Source of the DNA: Macropodus opercularis
Lineage: Eukaryota > Chordata > Actinopteri > Anabantiformes > Osphronemidae
Assembly (NCBI GenBank): GCA_030770545.1
Contig: CM061098.1
Location: 2,580,001 to 2,644,000, forward strand
DNA: 64,000 nucleotides
Direction: 5' to 3'
Part shown: piece after piece, positions 49,476 through 61,839 of the stretch
Numbering within the stretch: the stretch's first letter is position 1
Layout: every line of letters starts with the position of its first letter
The notes under the pieces: generated by a model
What the model saw: the letters and a program-made list of their open reading frames with translations, nothing else
Told to the model about the DNA's origin: nothing
The model's database searches: none
Position numbers and translations under genes: made by a program

Positions 49476-49825
49476 GCTTTGACCAAATGTACATTTAATG
49501 AAGCTGTTCATCAGTTAGTGATGGTGCAACACATATTTTTTTTATCATGAACTGGCCCCTTTAGCACTATCATGCATTGACTTTATAATAGGTGTAATTT
49601 AGATAATTTTAAGGACTTGGACCAGGCATGAACTGTATTTACACATTTCCAACTGTACTATGCACATTTTTCCTTTCTGTGAGTTCATGTTTCTTCTCAA
49701 TAACACTTGATGACCAAGACATTTCACATGTGATTACAATTTATGATCGCATTTTTGAATGGTTTCTATTAATCTGCTTTATGGACGTCTTGCTTTCTTT
49801 CCTTCTCTCTGGTCTCTTATTACAG

Positions 49826-49875
49826 TCGCAGGCGGAGTGGCCCGTCAGCAGAGAACGCAGCGTTTCATCTGCATG
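49826..49875 (+). CDS. possible 50-nt exon, unrecognised
   Basis: A long pyrimidine tract (about 49790-49820) ends in TTACAG at 49825, and GTGAGG follows at 49876. All three frames are open across the 50 nt; the most protein-like reads AGGVARQQRTQRFICM. Read through the donor, this frame stops at a TAA after four more codons. AATAAA occurs downstream near 50121. No matching neighbour exon was identified and no protein is recognised. Confidence 0.17.
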
Positions 49876-50129
49876 GTGAGGAAGAGCTAAGGCGCTGACG
49901 AAAGCTTGACTGGAGTGAGAATCAGAATCAACACATCCCGAAGCATGTTACCAAGAGGAGTCGAGCCCGTTCTCACAGCTCGATGCGCAGTGTATTCAAC
50001 CTTTGTCTCAAGCAACTCCTGCACGTTTGTTGTCTAACAGCAGCTTCTTCAACCATCACAGGGTCAAAGTTCCTGAAAAGGTATCATTTCGATGCTTGAT
50101 CTGAGCTGTTGACATCCAAAATAAATGCT

Positions 50130-52000
50130 GGTGTAATAACTTGGCTCTTTCTGCATAGAGGGGACAGAAAATGCTTTGTGTAAGAACGAAATTGCTTCTA
50201 ATCAGTGAAAGTGATGCATCAAAAGTGCAAAACAACAGATGAGATCAAGACTTAATGAATGTTTTACACATTTTCTAAGAAATAAAGCGAAACATGGGGC
50301 CAGTGTTGTCTCTCAGCGAGTTCTGATACCGAGCCTAGAGAAGGTTTGGGTGTTGGTTCTGCAGGGTCATTAAGCCAGTAAAGTTCCTAGCACATATTCT
50401 AATCAAAATGAAAGCGCAGCCCTATAAAATTTCATACGGCATGAAAAGTGTGGAGCCTTGGGAAGGTAATAACATGACTCCTGCTGAGTTTCACCTGAAA
50501 GTGGATGAAATGTGAAAAACATGCAAAGATATTCAAAAAATATAACGATGCAAAGACACAGATGTGCAGATAAACTTGCCCATAATGTCTTTTCATAAGC
50601 AGTTTTAATATTGAATGTATAAGCAAGTAATTCGTTCTCAATAGTCTGTCGTCTGGACGTCTTTGTTAAGTAAACAGTGTAATGAATGCAATACACGGGC
50701 TGCTTTGACATTAATAAAAGAATGTAGAGTGGAACCAAAAGATCGATCAGCCAACGCACGTAACTGGCTCCCTACAAAGCATTTTTTATTTCATTGATCT
50801 TTGGCCAAATATGAAGTTCCTGATTGTGAAGCACAGAAACAACTGGCATTCATTAATACTGGAGAGAGCAAAGCGTCCCCACAAAGATAAATGAACGGGA
50901 GACTGCTTTTGCTTGCCCCAAGTGAGGTTTGAGCTCGAGATGCGTCTTTCAGCACCAGCTCTGGATCTTCGCTGGGACACCTTGTTGGGAGTGTGCTCCA
51001 TCGGACGGATGTTGCACTGGAAGCTGAAGAAACACAAGCAGCAACCAAATGAAGACTGAGTGTTTGTCTTTGATCCGCCGATGCGCATTTGGTCTGTTTT
51101 TTGTCTGTAACGACACATTTAATTTAATTTAAGACCAGAGCAAGTTGCTCAAACTGACCGAAAAACAGAATGTTGATATTAAATAAATGTGTAAAAACCT
51201 GGGTTCAAAGGATGCGTCTCAGTCGGTGCCAACACGTTATTGCTACACCAGACGTCATGACCTGACCTGTTTATGCCGCCACGTGTGCAGGAATAATCAA
51301 CGGTATTATCAAAAGAATCAAACAAATCTGCCGTATCGCTTGGCTGGAATATCAAACAATAACATTGACCACATCCTGTGGCAATTACCTGATGATAGTT
51401 TTGTCAGGTTTTTCCTTTAATGACATAAAACCTTTAAATAACTTCTACTCAGCACCTCAAACTTCGCTGATGATGCTGGTTAACAAACCAGTGTCATAAA
51501 CGTTTTATTGCGGGTGATTCAGTTTCAGTGTCGTTAGGCCCCGTGTGTCGCCGTGTGGAGCTTTATCCTTATTCGTTGTACCAAAGTGTTTGTTTCGGTT
51601 TCCAAAGCAGCCAAAGAATCATTCTGGCTGACTGTCATAATAGTGTACGAGACATTTTTAGCGAGACAACGCCGCACCCAGAATCTGGCACAACTCCCAG
51701 TTTGCAGTCTCCTAGCAAGAGCCGTAAAGCATCCTAGGAGCCGTGAATGATAGCTTGTTGACTGAGGTTGGAAACGTCAGCAGAGGTGATCCTAAACAGC
51801 GTAAGTGAACACCCTCCCTTGTCGGCTTCTGTTCGAGCAAGGCATTAATTCTCAGTAAGACAGGGGGTAGAACTGGGCAGCATCCAGTCAAAGAGTGTTA
51901 AAGTGTTAAATCCTTCTCTGCCTAAAATTAAGGTTAAATAAATGTCTATATGCCAAAATATTAGGATGGGTGCGAGCAGAAAATGTGCCGATTCGACATT
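50130..52000. other. gene-free stretch, nothing resolved
   Basis: Frames on the minus strand (50403-50759, 50786-51118) are unrecognised. No repeats or motif clusters stand out. Confidence 0.5.
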
Positions 52001-52009
52001 AAGCTGGAA

Positions 52010-52230
52010 AGGCCTGAAGTGCCAGACACGAGAGAGGTTAAGTGGCTCTTAAGTCTATGTCCTTTGGAAAAGCTTTAATGGCGAGCCCACAATAACAACA
52101 GTAACACTGTCACAGACACTCACCACTTTTATAGTGCTCGCCACGACCCGAGAAGGATTGATGCATCGCCATAGCAACACTGACCCTTAAAGTCTCATTG
52201 CAACCTGAGCCCAAGCCCAGATTTATGGGT
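52010..52230. promoter_or_regulatory. candidate enhancer with SOX string and RFX-like site
   Basis: ACAATAACAACAG at 52089-52101 is SOX-like. ATCGCCATAGCAAC at 52165-52178 matches the RFX X-box consensus GTNRCC-N(0-3)-RGYAAC at all but the first base. Non-repetitive surroundings; enhancer inferred. Confidence 0.33.
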
Positions 52231-52839
52231 GTTTTCAGCTTGTTACAGCAGATTTATCTTCACAATAAAAAAGAACAACAATCTGCAGAAATCATTAAGG
52301 GGAGTCTGTTGGAAAGTCTGGCTCAAAGGCAACTGCACCGCAGAAGCAGCTGAGAAATAAAGTTGAAATGATAAACTACAAACACTTGGATTTTAAGCAA
52401 AAATGCTCGTGAAAAGTGCTTTGGATTTTTTTAAGAATGACTGAACTTTGGTTTACTGCTTGCAAAGACAAATAGACCCATGAGGAAAACAGCGTTTTTC
52501 CTAAATTAATAACTTCTCATTGTGAATTTTCTGTCGTCATTTCTTGAATCACTCTTTCAGAAATATATAAAGGAAACGGGAACTCATCTGGCACCTAACG
52601 TTGCTCAAGACTTCTCCAGGAATCTGAACGCAAGTCAGGGAGCGATGGCCTGCGGACAGAGATGAAGTCATTAACATAGCGCTGCGATAAAGACAGATGA
52701 CTCAAGAAAAGTGGTGACGAGGAGCTGGAAGAGTAGAAGACCCTCGGAGGAGACAGGAGGCGACGCACTCTGGTATTTTAAGCAGGACGTCTTCATTCCT
52801 CCTCACCGACCATTCGCTACACTCGTAAGCTGCGTGACC

Positions 52840-53060
52840 CCGCAAAGGTCGTCCAGTTGACAGGGCAGCCAGCAGTGCATCCCTTAAGCAGGCTTGACCG
52901 ACCTGCAGTCACACACTGCGGTCAGGCCCTGGGCAGGGGGATTTGAGACGTGACAGCGTAATCAATTTCCATGATTCATGATCGCCGAAGAGGAGGGTGC
53001 GTCGAGCAACTGGGCAGCTGAAAGAGGAGACCAGGAGGGAAACGCTGACGACTCAGTAAA
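52840..53060. promoter_or_regulatory. weak candidate conserved non-coding element
   Basis: Balanced, GC-moderate block with no repeats, containing GTAATCAATTTCC near 52959-52971. Low confidence. Confidence 0.22.
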
Positions 53061-53160
53061 GTCCGGTGGAGACACTCTGCTTCTGGCCGCTCTACGCTTG
53101 TTTATAAGATCTCCTCAAATTCGTAACAACAATGTGAGACTTTATTGATCCCAGCGGGCG

Positions 53161-53180
53161 CGTTCGGTTTTCACCGAACG
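53161..53180. repeat. perfect 8-bp stem, 4-nt loop hairpin
   Basis: CGTTCGGT (53161-53168), loop TTTC, then the exact inverted copy ACCGAACG (53173-53180). It follows ACTTTATTGATCCC (53139-53152), a string resembling the terminal part of some fish retroelements. The hairpin may mark the end of an old insertion. A perfect octamer (ATTTGCAT) follows at 53248-53255. Confidence 0.45.
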
Positions 53181-54215
53181 ACCTCCACAGAGAGTTCAGA
53201 GCTCGGGGTCAGCAGCAGTGCAGACGAGCACGGTGGCGCTAACGGGGATTTGCATCCAGATTCATGGGTATTACAGCACGATGCAACAAAGTGCTGGAGG
53301 AAACTGCACCGAGTGACAGTTCAGTCAGTGGCAGCTTCGAAAAATACCTTATTTTGACAAAACAACAAATGAAAGAGCACAGTGTGAACCCAACCTGTCC
53401 TGGCGACCCCTCCCAGGAGAGCAGGTTGTCCTTCCATGTGTGGTGCTGAGCCAGACACATGAGTAAAGGACATATTTGCTATGAACCGTGTTGTCCTTGT
53501 AAAACCTGCAGTTCTTGTTTCTTGCCTTGGGAAACTGCTAAATTCTTGTCAGAAGAATTGGCTTTTGGGAGGAGGAAGGAAGAGTCTGTTAAATCCTAAT
53601 CCATCAATCCATGGAGATTTACAAATGCTGTTCGTTCATTTTTCTCCAAAACTACTGCAAAACTACTTCATTTCTGTCTTATGGTAACACACAAATTATT
53701 CAAGTTAATCCGAGGTATTAATTTGTGAAAACCCTCACGGTGTCATCAGATGTGGCAGCTTTTAGCCTCGCTCTGTTTTACATTCGCCCTTTCCAGTCCT
53801 GCGATAACTCGACCATTCACGTCCGAAGCCCCTGTGAATGACTCTAACAGCTGAAAACCTTTGCAGATGTGAGACTTTGTCACCGTGGATAATGTCACAG
53901 ACTCATAAACGAGAAATTGAATCTATCTTCTATCTTCTGTCTATTCTCAGCAGGGTTCATCTCCTGACCTTTCCAACCTCCAGAAATCTTGCAGGTACTT
54001 TCAGCAGTAATAAACAATGTAAACAACAGTGGATGCTTCTTTATTTCAAGCCAAAATTGTGTTTTTCTTTTTTTGAAATCATAACGTCACGTTTGTCGAC
54101 ATCCAAGAGTCGAAGTAGCTACGCAAGGTGTGTCTCGGTTTTTAGATGCTAACTACCTGTCGACCTACAGCCACTTCGCTAATAAGTTATATACACTAAC
54201 ATATTATAAACAAAT

Positions 54216-54236
54216 ATAATAATAATAATAATAATT
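54216..54236. repeat. (AAT)n microsatellite
   Basis: About seven ATA/AAT units in an AT-rich context. The flanks 53480-54420 hold nothing else I can support. Confidence 0.9.
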
Positions 54237-54439
54237 CACTTTTAAGAACCATCTACTGTCTATCATCATATTAGATTTTATGTATTGATGACACTTATAG
54301 CTTCAATCTGATGCAATATTTTATATTTTTTCACGTTGGACTTTAAGGACAATCGTGAAATGTCAAACTATAAAGGTGAAGTCGTAAATAAGAGGCTGGT
54401 TAGTCGGCTTCGACTGGTGTCAGATGTTCCCGTCATTTG

Positions 54440-54880
54440 TTTGTGCAGCTCTCAAGGTCACGGTCCCTGGCCCGTTAGCGGACTATGGCCGCGTGTGCTA
54501 TACATGGAAAGGTTTGATGTGCGGCGCAAAGGAGCGTGGGACGAGAGGGGAGGGGCTGCAGCGGAAAGGCTGATACGTCTGTCTTTCAAAGGCCAGCGGG
54601 AGACTGGCCTCTCCTGCCCAGACGGCCGCTGACCCCTGCGGAGACAGTGCCGCGTCAAGTTGCTGCCGGGTCCCTTTGAAAACACCTCGGCCCCGCTTGA
54701 GTGATTGGCCATATGGGCGTCAGTGCCATCCAGCAACCCCCCGCCGTGCCAGGCATGAGGTGTGGGAGGCGCTAGAGGGAGGCACGGCAGCTCCCCCAAC
54801 TCCCGTGTTCCAGTCATGTTGTTTCCAGTACCCACACACTGCATCCTAACACTGCTACAAGCTGTGGGTCCCAAGGTTTC
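54440..54880. promoter_or_regulatory. GC-rich candidate regulatory block
   Basis: GC-rich, CpG-containing segment open on both strands (54336-54632 plus, 54458-54874 minus). This symmetric lack of stops is expected from composition. An inverted CCAAT (ATTGG) lies near 54704. It could be a conserved non-coding element or small CpG island; no exon boundary is convincing. Confidence 0.28.
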
Positions 54881-54899
54881 CCCCTGTCATAACACCCCA

Positions 54900-57300
54900 G
54901 GTTGGGCATTTAGTAACTCACACATATCATGAACTCGTTTGTCTCACAACAAGCAAGAGCAGGTTTAGGTTTATGGGTTTGCTGTGGTTCTCAAACGACG
55001 TCTAAGATTAGCTTTAATTCCTTTAATGTGAAGGTTGATGCGGAATAATTCAGCAACTTTATGCACCTAAGCACCAAGTAGAACCTGCAGCACATCAAGC
55101 TGCACAAGTGTGTAAACTGAAGTGTCATGACTTCTGATGCCGGCTCCAAATGGCCTGGAGTTATCAGTAACAGCTGAGCAGTGAAATATGTGAGCGTTCC
55201 TTAAGTTTGTATTGATTTATTTAGAGCTGATAACAAGAGTCATAAAGGCGCAGGCACCGACACGCGGAGCCTCCTTCTGTGCCACCCGTCCCCGCTGTCA
55301 GACACTTACTGCGGCTGCTTCTCTCCTCGAACAGCCATGGAAACATTTCTCCAGGGTTATAAACCAGATATTTCCTTTGATTTCTTTTTCCCCTCTTTTC
55401 CGGCTCCTTCTCAATTTCAGGGTTTCTCTTGTGCAAAGCCTCAAAGTCTTATTTGGGTTTAAGTGCAAAGGTACAAATTTGCTCACTTTTTGCTTGAGTT
55501 CAGTGACTGCACACTTGTCTGCGTGAAAGGAGGGGATTCCCGTCTGAATTTGCCGTTTCCAGTCCATATGCTTTGCTTCACGTGACTTTTCCTTTTTTCG
55601 TTTTTTACCAGGCCATCTGGTCTTGGCCTGAGTCACTCCCAGGTCAAACAGTACTTTCGCTTAACATCAGCAGAGGTATTTTCCCTCCTTCTCCTTAAGC
55701 ACGGATGGAGTGCAGGAAACATTTCAAAATATAAAATGGCTTGATAACAGATACGTGTAAGCTAATAATCCCACATGTTATCACGTCTACATCTGGTAGA
55801 AGCCTTCTTCTCACTCTCTTAAAGAAGACAGAAATGTATTTTATGGGCCATTTAAATAATACCACAAACGTACCGTCGTTTTGAACTACAACTAAGTTAT
55901 CAGCGCTGTTAAAGACATTACAGTGGCACCTCTTCCTGCTCCATGAACCCTTCTTTCATAAGGAAAAGAACTTTCGCTCTCCTCAAAGCTGTGTTCTTGC
56001 TTTATCATGCAGCTTCTGAATTCTACTGTTGTTATCCCTTTTCTGCTATCGTTGGCTCTCTCTATATATCACGAATGCCTGACTTTGACACTGTTTATTA
56101 GGAGGAATGTGTTCTGGGAGAGCGAGCTAGGTCCAGCAAGCCCCATGATCACATGCAACCCTTGTTTGCTCAGCCAGCTGCGCCCCTACGAATGCAACGG
56201 TAACCTGAAACACTTAACTGCAGTTTGACTGAGGTCATAAATGAACTAAAGGTGTTAAACAGGTGCAGAGAAAGAACGGAGTGGAAGGAACGAACCCAAG
56301 CGAGGAGCCGTTTCGCCGGACAAACTTCGACCTCTCGCTCCTCGCTGGATGGCGTTGTAATAAATCGCAGGTCGTTACGAGCCTGGACACCTCTTGGCAC
56401 CCACTTCAAAAGAAGGTTCTGCCTGTTAGCTTTAGATTTGGCTTGAAGGATGGGCAGGTTGTGATCCAGTTGCTGCTCTGCGCCTCCACATCTGGCTGGC
56501 AGCACTCTGAATTGAGATTTTGTGTCTCCTGAAGTTTTCTTGTGACATCTTCATGAGCTCATGCTGTTACCCATCACAGCACCCAGCAGTGTTCTGGCAA
56601 TGTTTCCTCCGAGGCACAGCTCACGCCGCTGACTGTCCTCCACGCACCCAGGACTCCCAGCTCCAGAGCTCCAGCGACGGTGAAAGCATAATGTGAAACA
56701 TTTGGAGTGTCTTCCGATTCCAGGTCTACGCAAAAAGGTGCTGCTAAGTGAAACCTTGCAACCTTTCGTGGCATCCATCTTGGAACACCTTGTCCACATT
56801 ACTACAGCAGAGGCCTTTTATGTTGCTCTCCAATCGATGAATCTATCTCGCCTACGCTGATTTACTGGTTGGCCTGGAAGTGCCCTGCAAACTCCCCAGC
56901 CGCTTAGAGTTCTCCCTTTATTGTAGAAGGAGAATAAAATTGGTGAAGGCTTTTTAAAGCTCTGACCTGCGCACCCACCTCCACTGTCCCCATGCCTCTG
57001 AATCGTGCCGGGCATAGAGACAGGACGTATCGTAGGCTGGGAACAGGTGCAGAGTGGGAACCGTGAGCCAGGGAAGGTACATAAATTACACAGCAGGTCA
57101 CATCACACAGCGCCGTTACTGTGTTAATCTGCCAAGAGCTCTGAAGGCCAGGACAAGTGAATTCACCCTGGGAAGTAAAACAAAGTCTTCTGTCCGCACC
57201 AGAGAGCTTCAACGTGTAAACGCTTTATAATGTTGACAAAAAAACAAACTTGTCATCACATGTTGGAAAGACTTGATTGAGATCTGTATGTCAGACCTTT
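54900..57300. other. gene-free stretch, nothing resolved
   Basis: Many mutually overlapping frames of 112 codons or fewer on both strands, none recognised. No repeats of note. Confidence 0.5.
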
Positions 57301-57329
57301 TTAATAGTAATCTCCCCTTCCCACCACAC

Positions 57330-57480
57330 AGGCATATGGTTTTTCCATTTGTCTTTCACCCATGAAGAGCTTAAATCCCATCCCTGTGAGGCCTTTTCGT
57401 ATTTCTAATTACCGAACAACAGAACATTAGTCACTATTTCAAAGGCTCCAATCAATAAATCTATGTTTCCCTTAAGCAAG
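57330..57480. promoter_or_regulatory. weak candidate conserved non-coding element
   Basis: TAATTACCGA at 57406-57415, identical to the 10-mer at 36160-36169, in a non-repetitive block. Low confidence. Confidence 0.25.
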
Positions 57481-57779
57481 TGCCAAACCCTCAGTTTATA
57501 CAGCAGAGCTGGTGTTTGAGCGGTTGTGCTGCGCAGCCCTTAACTGAAAGCGAGGGGCTCTCTGAGGATGTGTGCTCAGCAAATTAATACTGGATTTTTA
57601 AGTGATACAGCAGCTGTTGTGTTGTTACAACACGCGAAAAACCACCATCAATCTGCAGGAAGACTGCATGAATAGGCCTGATTAAATACTTACTGGGGAA
57701 GTACTTCAGCACTCTATCAGAAATAAAAAGGCAACAGTCTCATAAGGAACTATGAGCTGCATGCTTTGATGAACAGCCG

Positions 57780-58290
57780 CGACTCTACTAGGTCTTATTG
57801 TCGCAGCGATGTTGCCAGGCAACTAGTGGAAAAGCCTCCCCATCCTCGCAGACTCTCACCCTCAGAAACACTATGAAATAAAGGTCTTTGCATTTCGTTA
57901 TAAAAAAGGCAAGTTTGGAAACGTAGAAATGCAATTAGTCATTCTCAGCTTGCTGTCTGCCGAACTTCCATCTATTTGTGGTCCAGCAGCAGAAGGAAGT
58001 GTCAGCAGCATAAGGGGGTGGGGTGTCCTGGCTGTGCTGTGGCAGGACAGCCAGGGGGAGGCGACATGTGACAGACAGGTTCATTGTGGAGCTACAGGAG
58101 CCAGGCCTAGCTGGCCCGCCAGCGGCTTCCCTCACGGCATCGTCCATGAGGCCTGTCACTGCAAGACAATGGACTGGACGTCTTCCTGTGGTCTGCGCAA
58201 GGGTCGTAAAGCATTTGACAGACAACACGGCCACGCTGATGAGCCACCGAGGCCAGAAACCTGCAGGCAACCAGGAGCGTTTACACAGAA
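57780..58290. promoter_or_regulatory. candidate regulatory block with perfect RFX X-box
   Basis: GTTGCC-A-GGCAAC at 57811-57823 is a perfect palindromic RFX site. RFX factors drive ciliary and MHC genes and some brain enhancers. Downstream, frames are open on both strands (57929-58315 plus, 57935-58270 minus) with no recognisable domain, so I favour non-coding regulatory DNA over a gene. Confidence 0.33.
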
Positions 58291-58419
58291 GCTGAAAAAT
58301 CTATCGCACATTTAGATATATGTGTCTATGTTTTATTGATGCCAGACTAGGTGGGAAATGACAGCAATGATAAAGAGAGAGAGGTAGAGGGTGAAGCAGT
58401 GTGAGTGAATGCATAAGGA

Positions 58420-58600
58420 ATGTTGGGACGTTGCCTCTAGCGATGACAGGTGAAATAAATCATATCAATTATAGGCTGGCCCAAGTAAACGGGGGCAGGT
58501 CACCCTTATCATTTGAGTTCAAGGTGTTTCCCGCTCAGCCGAACCAGTGGCCAGTGACAGAAATCGAAATGTGCCCTGGACACTTGTGAAGGGCTTGGCA
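58420..58600. promoter_or_regulatory. candidate conserved non-coding element
   Basis: MEIS-type TGACAG at 58444-58449, CAATTAT at 58466-58472 and a FOX-like GTAAAC near 58485 fall within 50 bp. A perfect POU octamer lies 0.2 kb downstream at 58762-58769. Strong motif mix for its size. Confidence 0.38.
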
Positions 58601-59049
58601 CAAGCCGAGAGTCGGTTCTTCACGTCCCAGCAGGCACTTTGACACCAACTAGATCCTGTGCCAGTTCGTTTTACAGCCGTTGCCAACACCATTTGGTGAA
58701 AATAGTGTCTAAATATTTAAAATATCAGATTTGCTTCCAGAGCCGCTTTAAAACAGATGCAATGCAAATTTACCGAATTTCTGCCGCGTCTCCCTGCAGC
58801 TGGCACGGCTTTTATTTTTTCAGAAAATGTAGTAGACTATGTGAATGTGGGAGGCGACTGTAGCTCCTGCAGACACACATCAGCCATGTGTCCTCACGCC
58901 TCGGAAACGCGGCTAACGCACGGCCGTCTCTTTAATCCTTTGTTTCCTCACCTCTTTCTGCCTTTCTTTCACCGCCACCATCTGACTATTTTCGCTTTTA
59001 TCCGCTTTCATTCTTGTTTCCCTCTTGTTTCTCTCTTGTGGGTGTGAGT

Positions 59050-59260
59050 AGGGGAGCGCAGGACAGGGGGAAATTGGTGTAATGAATTTAGGGCGCTCAT
59101 GCTTGCTGAGGCGAGCCTCCCTTGGCTGCTCGTAGCCATTAATCTTCCGCACTCTGTCAGAGCAAAATGTGCCCACAATAGGCAAAGGGGGAGCTCAAAT
59201 TGACTACCAATTACGCGCCTGTGAATAAAGGATATGGAGAGGAGGGAGGGCACAATATGG
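59050..59260. promoter_or_regulatory. candidate conserved non-coding element
   Basis: CATTAATC at 59137-59144, ACAATAG at 59175-59181 and CAATTACG starting at 59208, in a dense non-repetitive block just left of a GT microsatellite. Among the clearer enhancer candidates. Confidence 0.4.
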
Positions 59261-59323
59261 TTCAGCAGTAACGTTTATTTTAACCCTGCAAGCGGCACAG
59301 GAGCGTAAAGGCCTGGAGATAAA

Positions 59324-59371
59324 GTGTGTGTGTGTGTGTGTGCGTGCGTGTGTGTTTGTGCGTGTGTGTGT
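59324..59371. repeat. (GT)n microsatellite, imperfect
   Basis: GT dinucleotide tract of 48 bp interrupted by GC and TT units. Confidence 0.95.
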
Positions 59372-59399
59372 ATCTGGGGTGACGACTCTCTCAGGTCCT

Positions 59400-61780
59400 T
59401 CCTCGTTTATCTCAGCCCTCGTGGTTCCTAGAGGCAGGTAGCAGAGGCTTTTGTTCTGATTCTCTGTATTTGTAAAGTCACGTTGACCTTTATTCTAAGT
59501 GTGTTTGTCAGAAAGGTGAGATTTCTACTGTATGATTGTAACTGAGCCACAGTGGGAGCGAATTAAACACCAAACATCCATTATTTAACCAGGTCCTGCT
59601 CATTTCAAAAGTGTCTGACTCCCAAATATTTGCTGTTTGTAGATTTTTTGAACATGAGAATGAACTTATTTTTCTCATTCATTTAAATATAAAAACTCTG
59701 GCTTTGGATCTTTTGAGCAACGATAACTTGGTATACGGAAGTGCCCAGAGTTTCAGTTTTAAGTAGGTAATAAGACGGGACTTTAACAACCTGTGTCTGG
59801 CGGCTCCCAGAGCTGCTTCACATTAAAGCAAATCATTCATTCAAAGTGGTAACGTGCTGCTCGTCTTTAATCGAGCACCTGGCTGCTCCTGCACCGTGAC
59901 ACTAATATACAGCACCAAGCTTCGGCATTAATGAACCTTGATAAAAGTTGTTTTCATTGTCTTCCAGCTCCTGGTGACACCCGGCGTAGCTGACAGTTAT
60001 TACTTAGCTTTCTGTTCACTGGTGACATCGTGTTGATATACAGAAAATGGCATTTAGACGTTTTCACAGCACTTTAGTCTTTCTTAACAACTTTGGAACG
60101 ACGAGTGTGGACTTGAACGACACTGAATCGTGCCGAGCTGAGACACGGTAACACGGGCAACAACTTGTTCAGTAATAATTCAGATGTTAGTTTGATTGCA
60201 GCACTGATGGTTGTGATTATTTGAGTGCCGTGTTTATTGTATTACCCACACGAACATGACAAGAACTAATAGGTTCCTTAATTGTATGTGATTTCATTCA
60301 GGCCTAATTTCGCTATCGGAGACATGGGCCAGTTTGCTTGGAAACCAACTCCCTCTTAATAAGACCATTACACGAAGGGTGTGCTTAACATGTGGCTGAG
60401 AAAGAAAAGAGAGCGCTTGACTGAACGCTGGAAGATAAATCAAAGGCTGTAATGAAGTTTGACTTCCAGGATTAGGGAATTTAGGCCCGAGTTGCTCTGA
60501 AGTTGTGCACAGTTTATATATCCAAGAAAAACTTTCACAGCTAAAATAATACCTTTCAAAGCTGCCTGCTGTCAGACGTTCGGTGTGCTGTGCTTTGTAC
60601 GTTTCAACTGGACGTGTTGTTCGTGTTTAAAAAAATGTCTGGAATGAAGCTCAGAGTTTGAACCGGTTGCAGAACAAATTAGAACGAGATTATTACTTTT
60701 TGGGAAAAGCTTATTTTAGCTTATCTTAGCTCTGGTGTGACCTCATACGTTTTGTACTGTCTGTGTTAAAGCGGCTGGGACAGATTACAAGATGGCAGCA
60801 CACGGGCACACGAGGCAACAAACGGTGGGAGAGTCTGTTTGTTTTATTGCGTTGTGTATACTCCTCACTTTTCAGTTCACTTGTCCACGAGCTGTTAAGT
60901 GACATTTAACATCATCTTGCCTAAAGGCCTCTAATTCGAAATCACCTTCTGAGAACCCAAGACCAGAAACCTTTGCTCCTAAAACACTCCGCCTCTTATA
61001 AACAGCGGTAGAATAGATTCCTTTTGGCAGACTTACAGTTTCCCACATTGCCAACATGTACCTTCAAACTTCAGGATGTGGCAGCCTGTGTCCTGGCCTG
61101 TCACGGGGGCAGATGGATGATGTTGTCCTGGGTGGGATGAAAGAGGCGTGAAGGAGGCGCAGTCAGCCAACTGCTCAGGGTCACCGAAGGGCTGTGCTCT
61201 CCACTTGAAAGACAGAGAGACTTAAGACATCAGCAAGAGAATCTCGACAACACAAACAAACACACACGTTCACACTTACACAGTCCCCAACACAAACATT
61301 ATTAACAAAGCAAACACGCTGAGTGACAACACAAGCCGAGTGTCGCTGAGGAAATGTCCTCATTGTGTGAATCTTCTAAGGAGTTTTTTTGTCAGCACAG
61401 TGGTGATCAGTCATCAGCTGGTCTGTGCCCAGCGGTGCCTTCTCTCTGAACAACGGGACAAAAAGTGGCAACGGATGACTCTCGCATTCCTACAGCCCCG
61501 AGTGAAACGGCAGCGCACAAGGATAAATACTAGGGATGGACGAGATGAAGAAGGCCTGAGCAAGTGTTAGAACCGCGAAGCGAAACTGCTGCCACTCGAA
61601 ACCAAATTACTTTTCCACAATCAGCTGCAACGCCTTTGCCTGTTTGCACACCTGGCACCTGCCCACAGTGACCACCGCCTTCCACCGCTGGCTGTTTTAC
61701 TGCCAAGCTGCTCGTATCTACAACTCATAACCCTTCAGACGATACTGAAACCCACCCTCGTGTAGTCTGGAAGGGGAACG
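59400..61780. other. gene-free stretch, nothing resolved
   Basis: AT-moderate filler with few frames. A CA-rich stretch at 61250-61300 is low complexity. No motif clusters stand out. Confidence 0.5.
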
Positions 61781-61839
61781 ACGGCTGCTGGGAGAAAGTC
61801 GCTACGCCCTCTCACATTGACACAGGGAGAGGGAGACAT

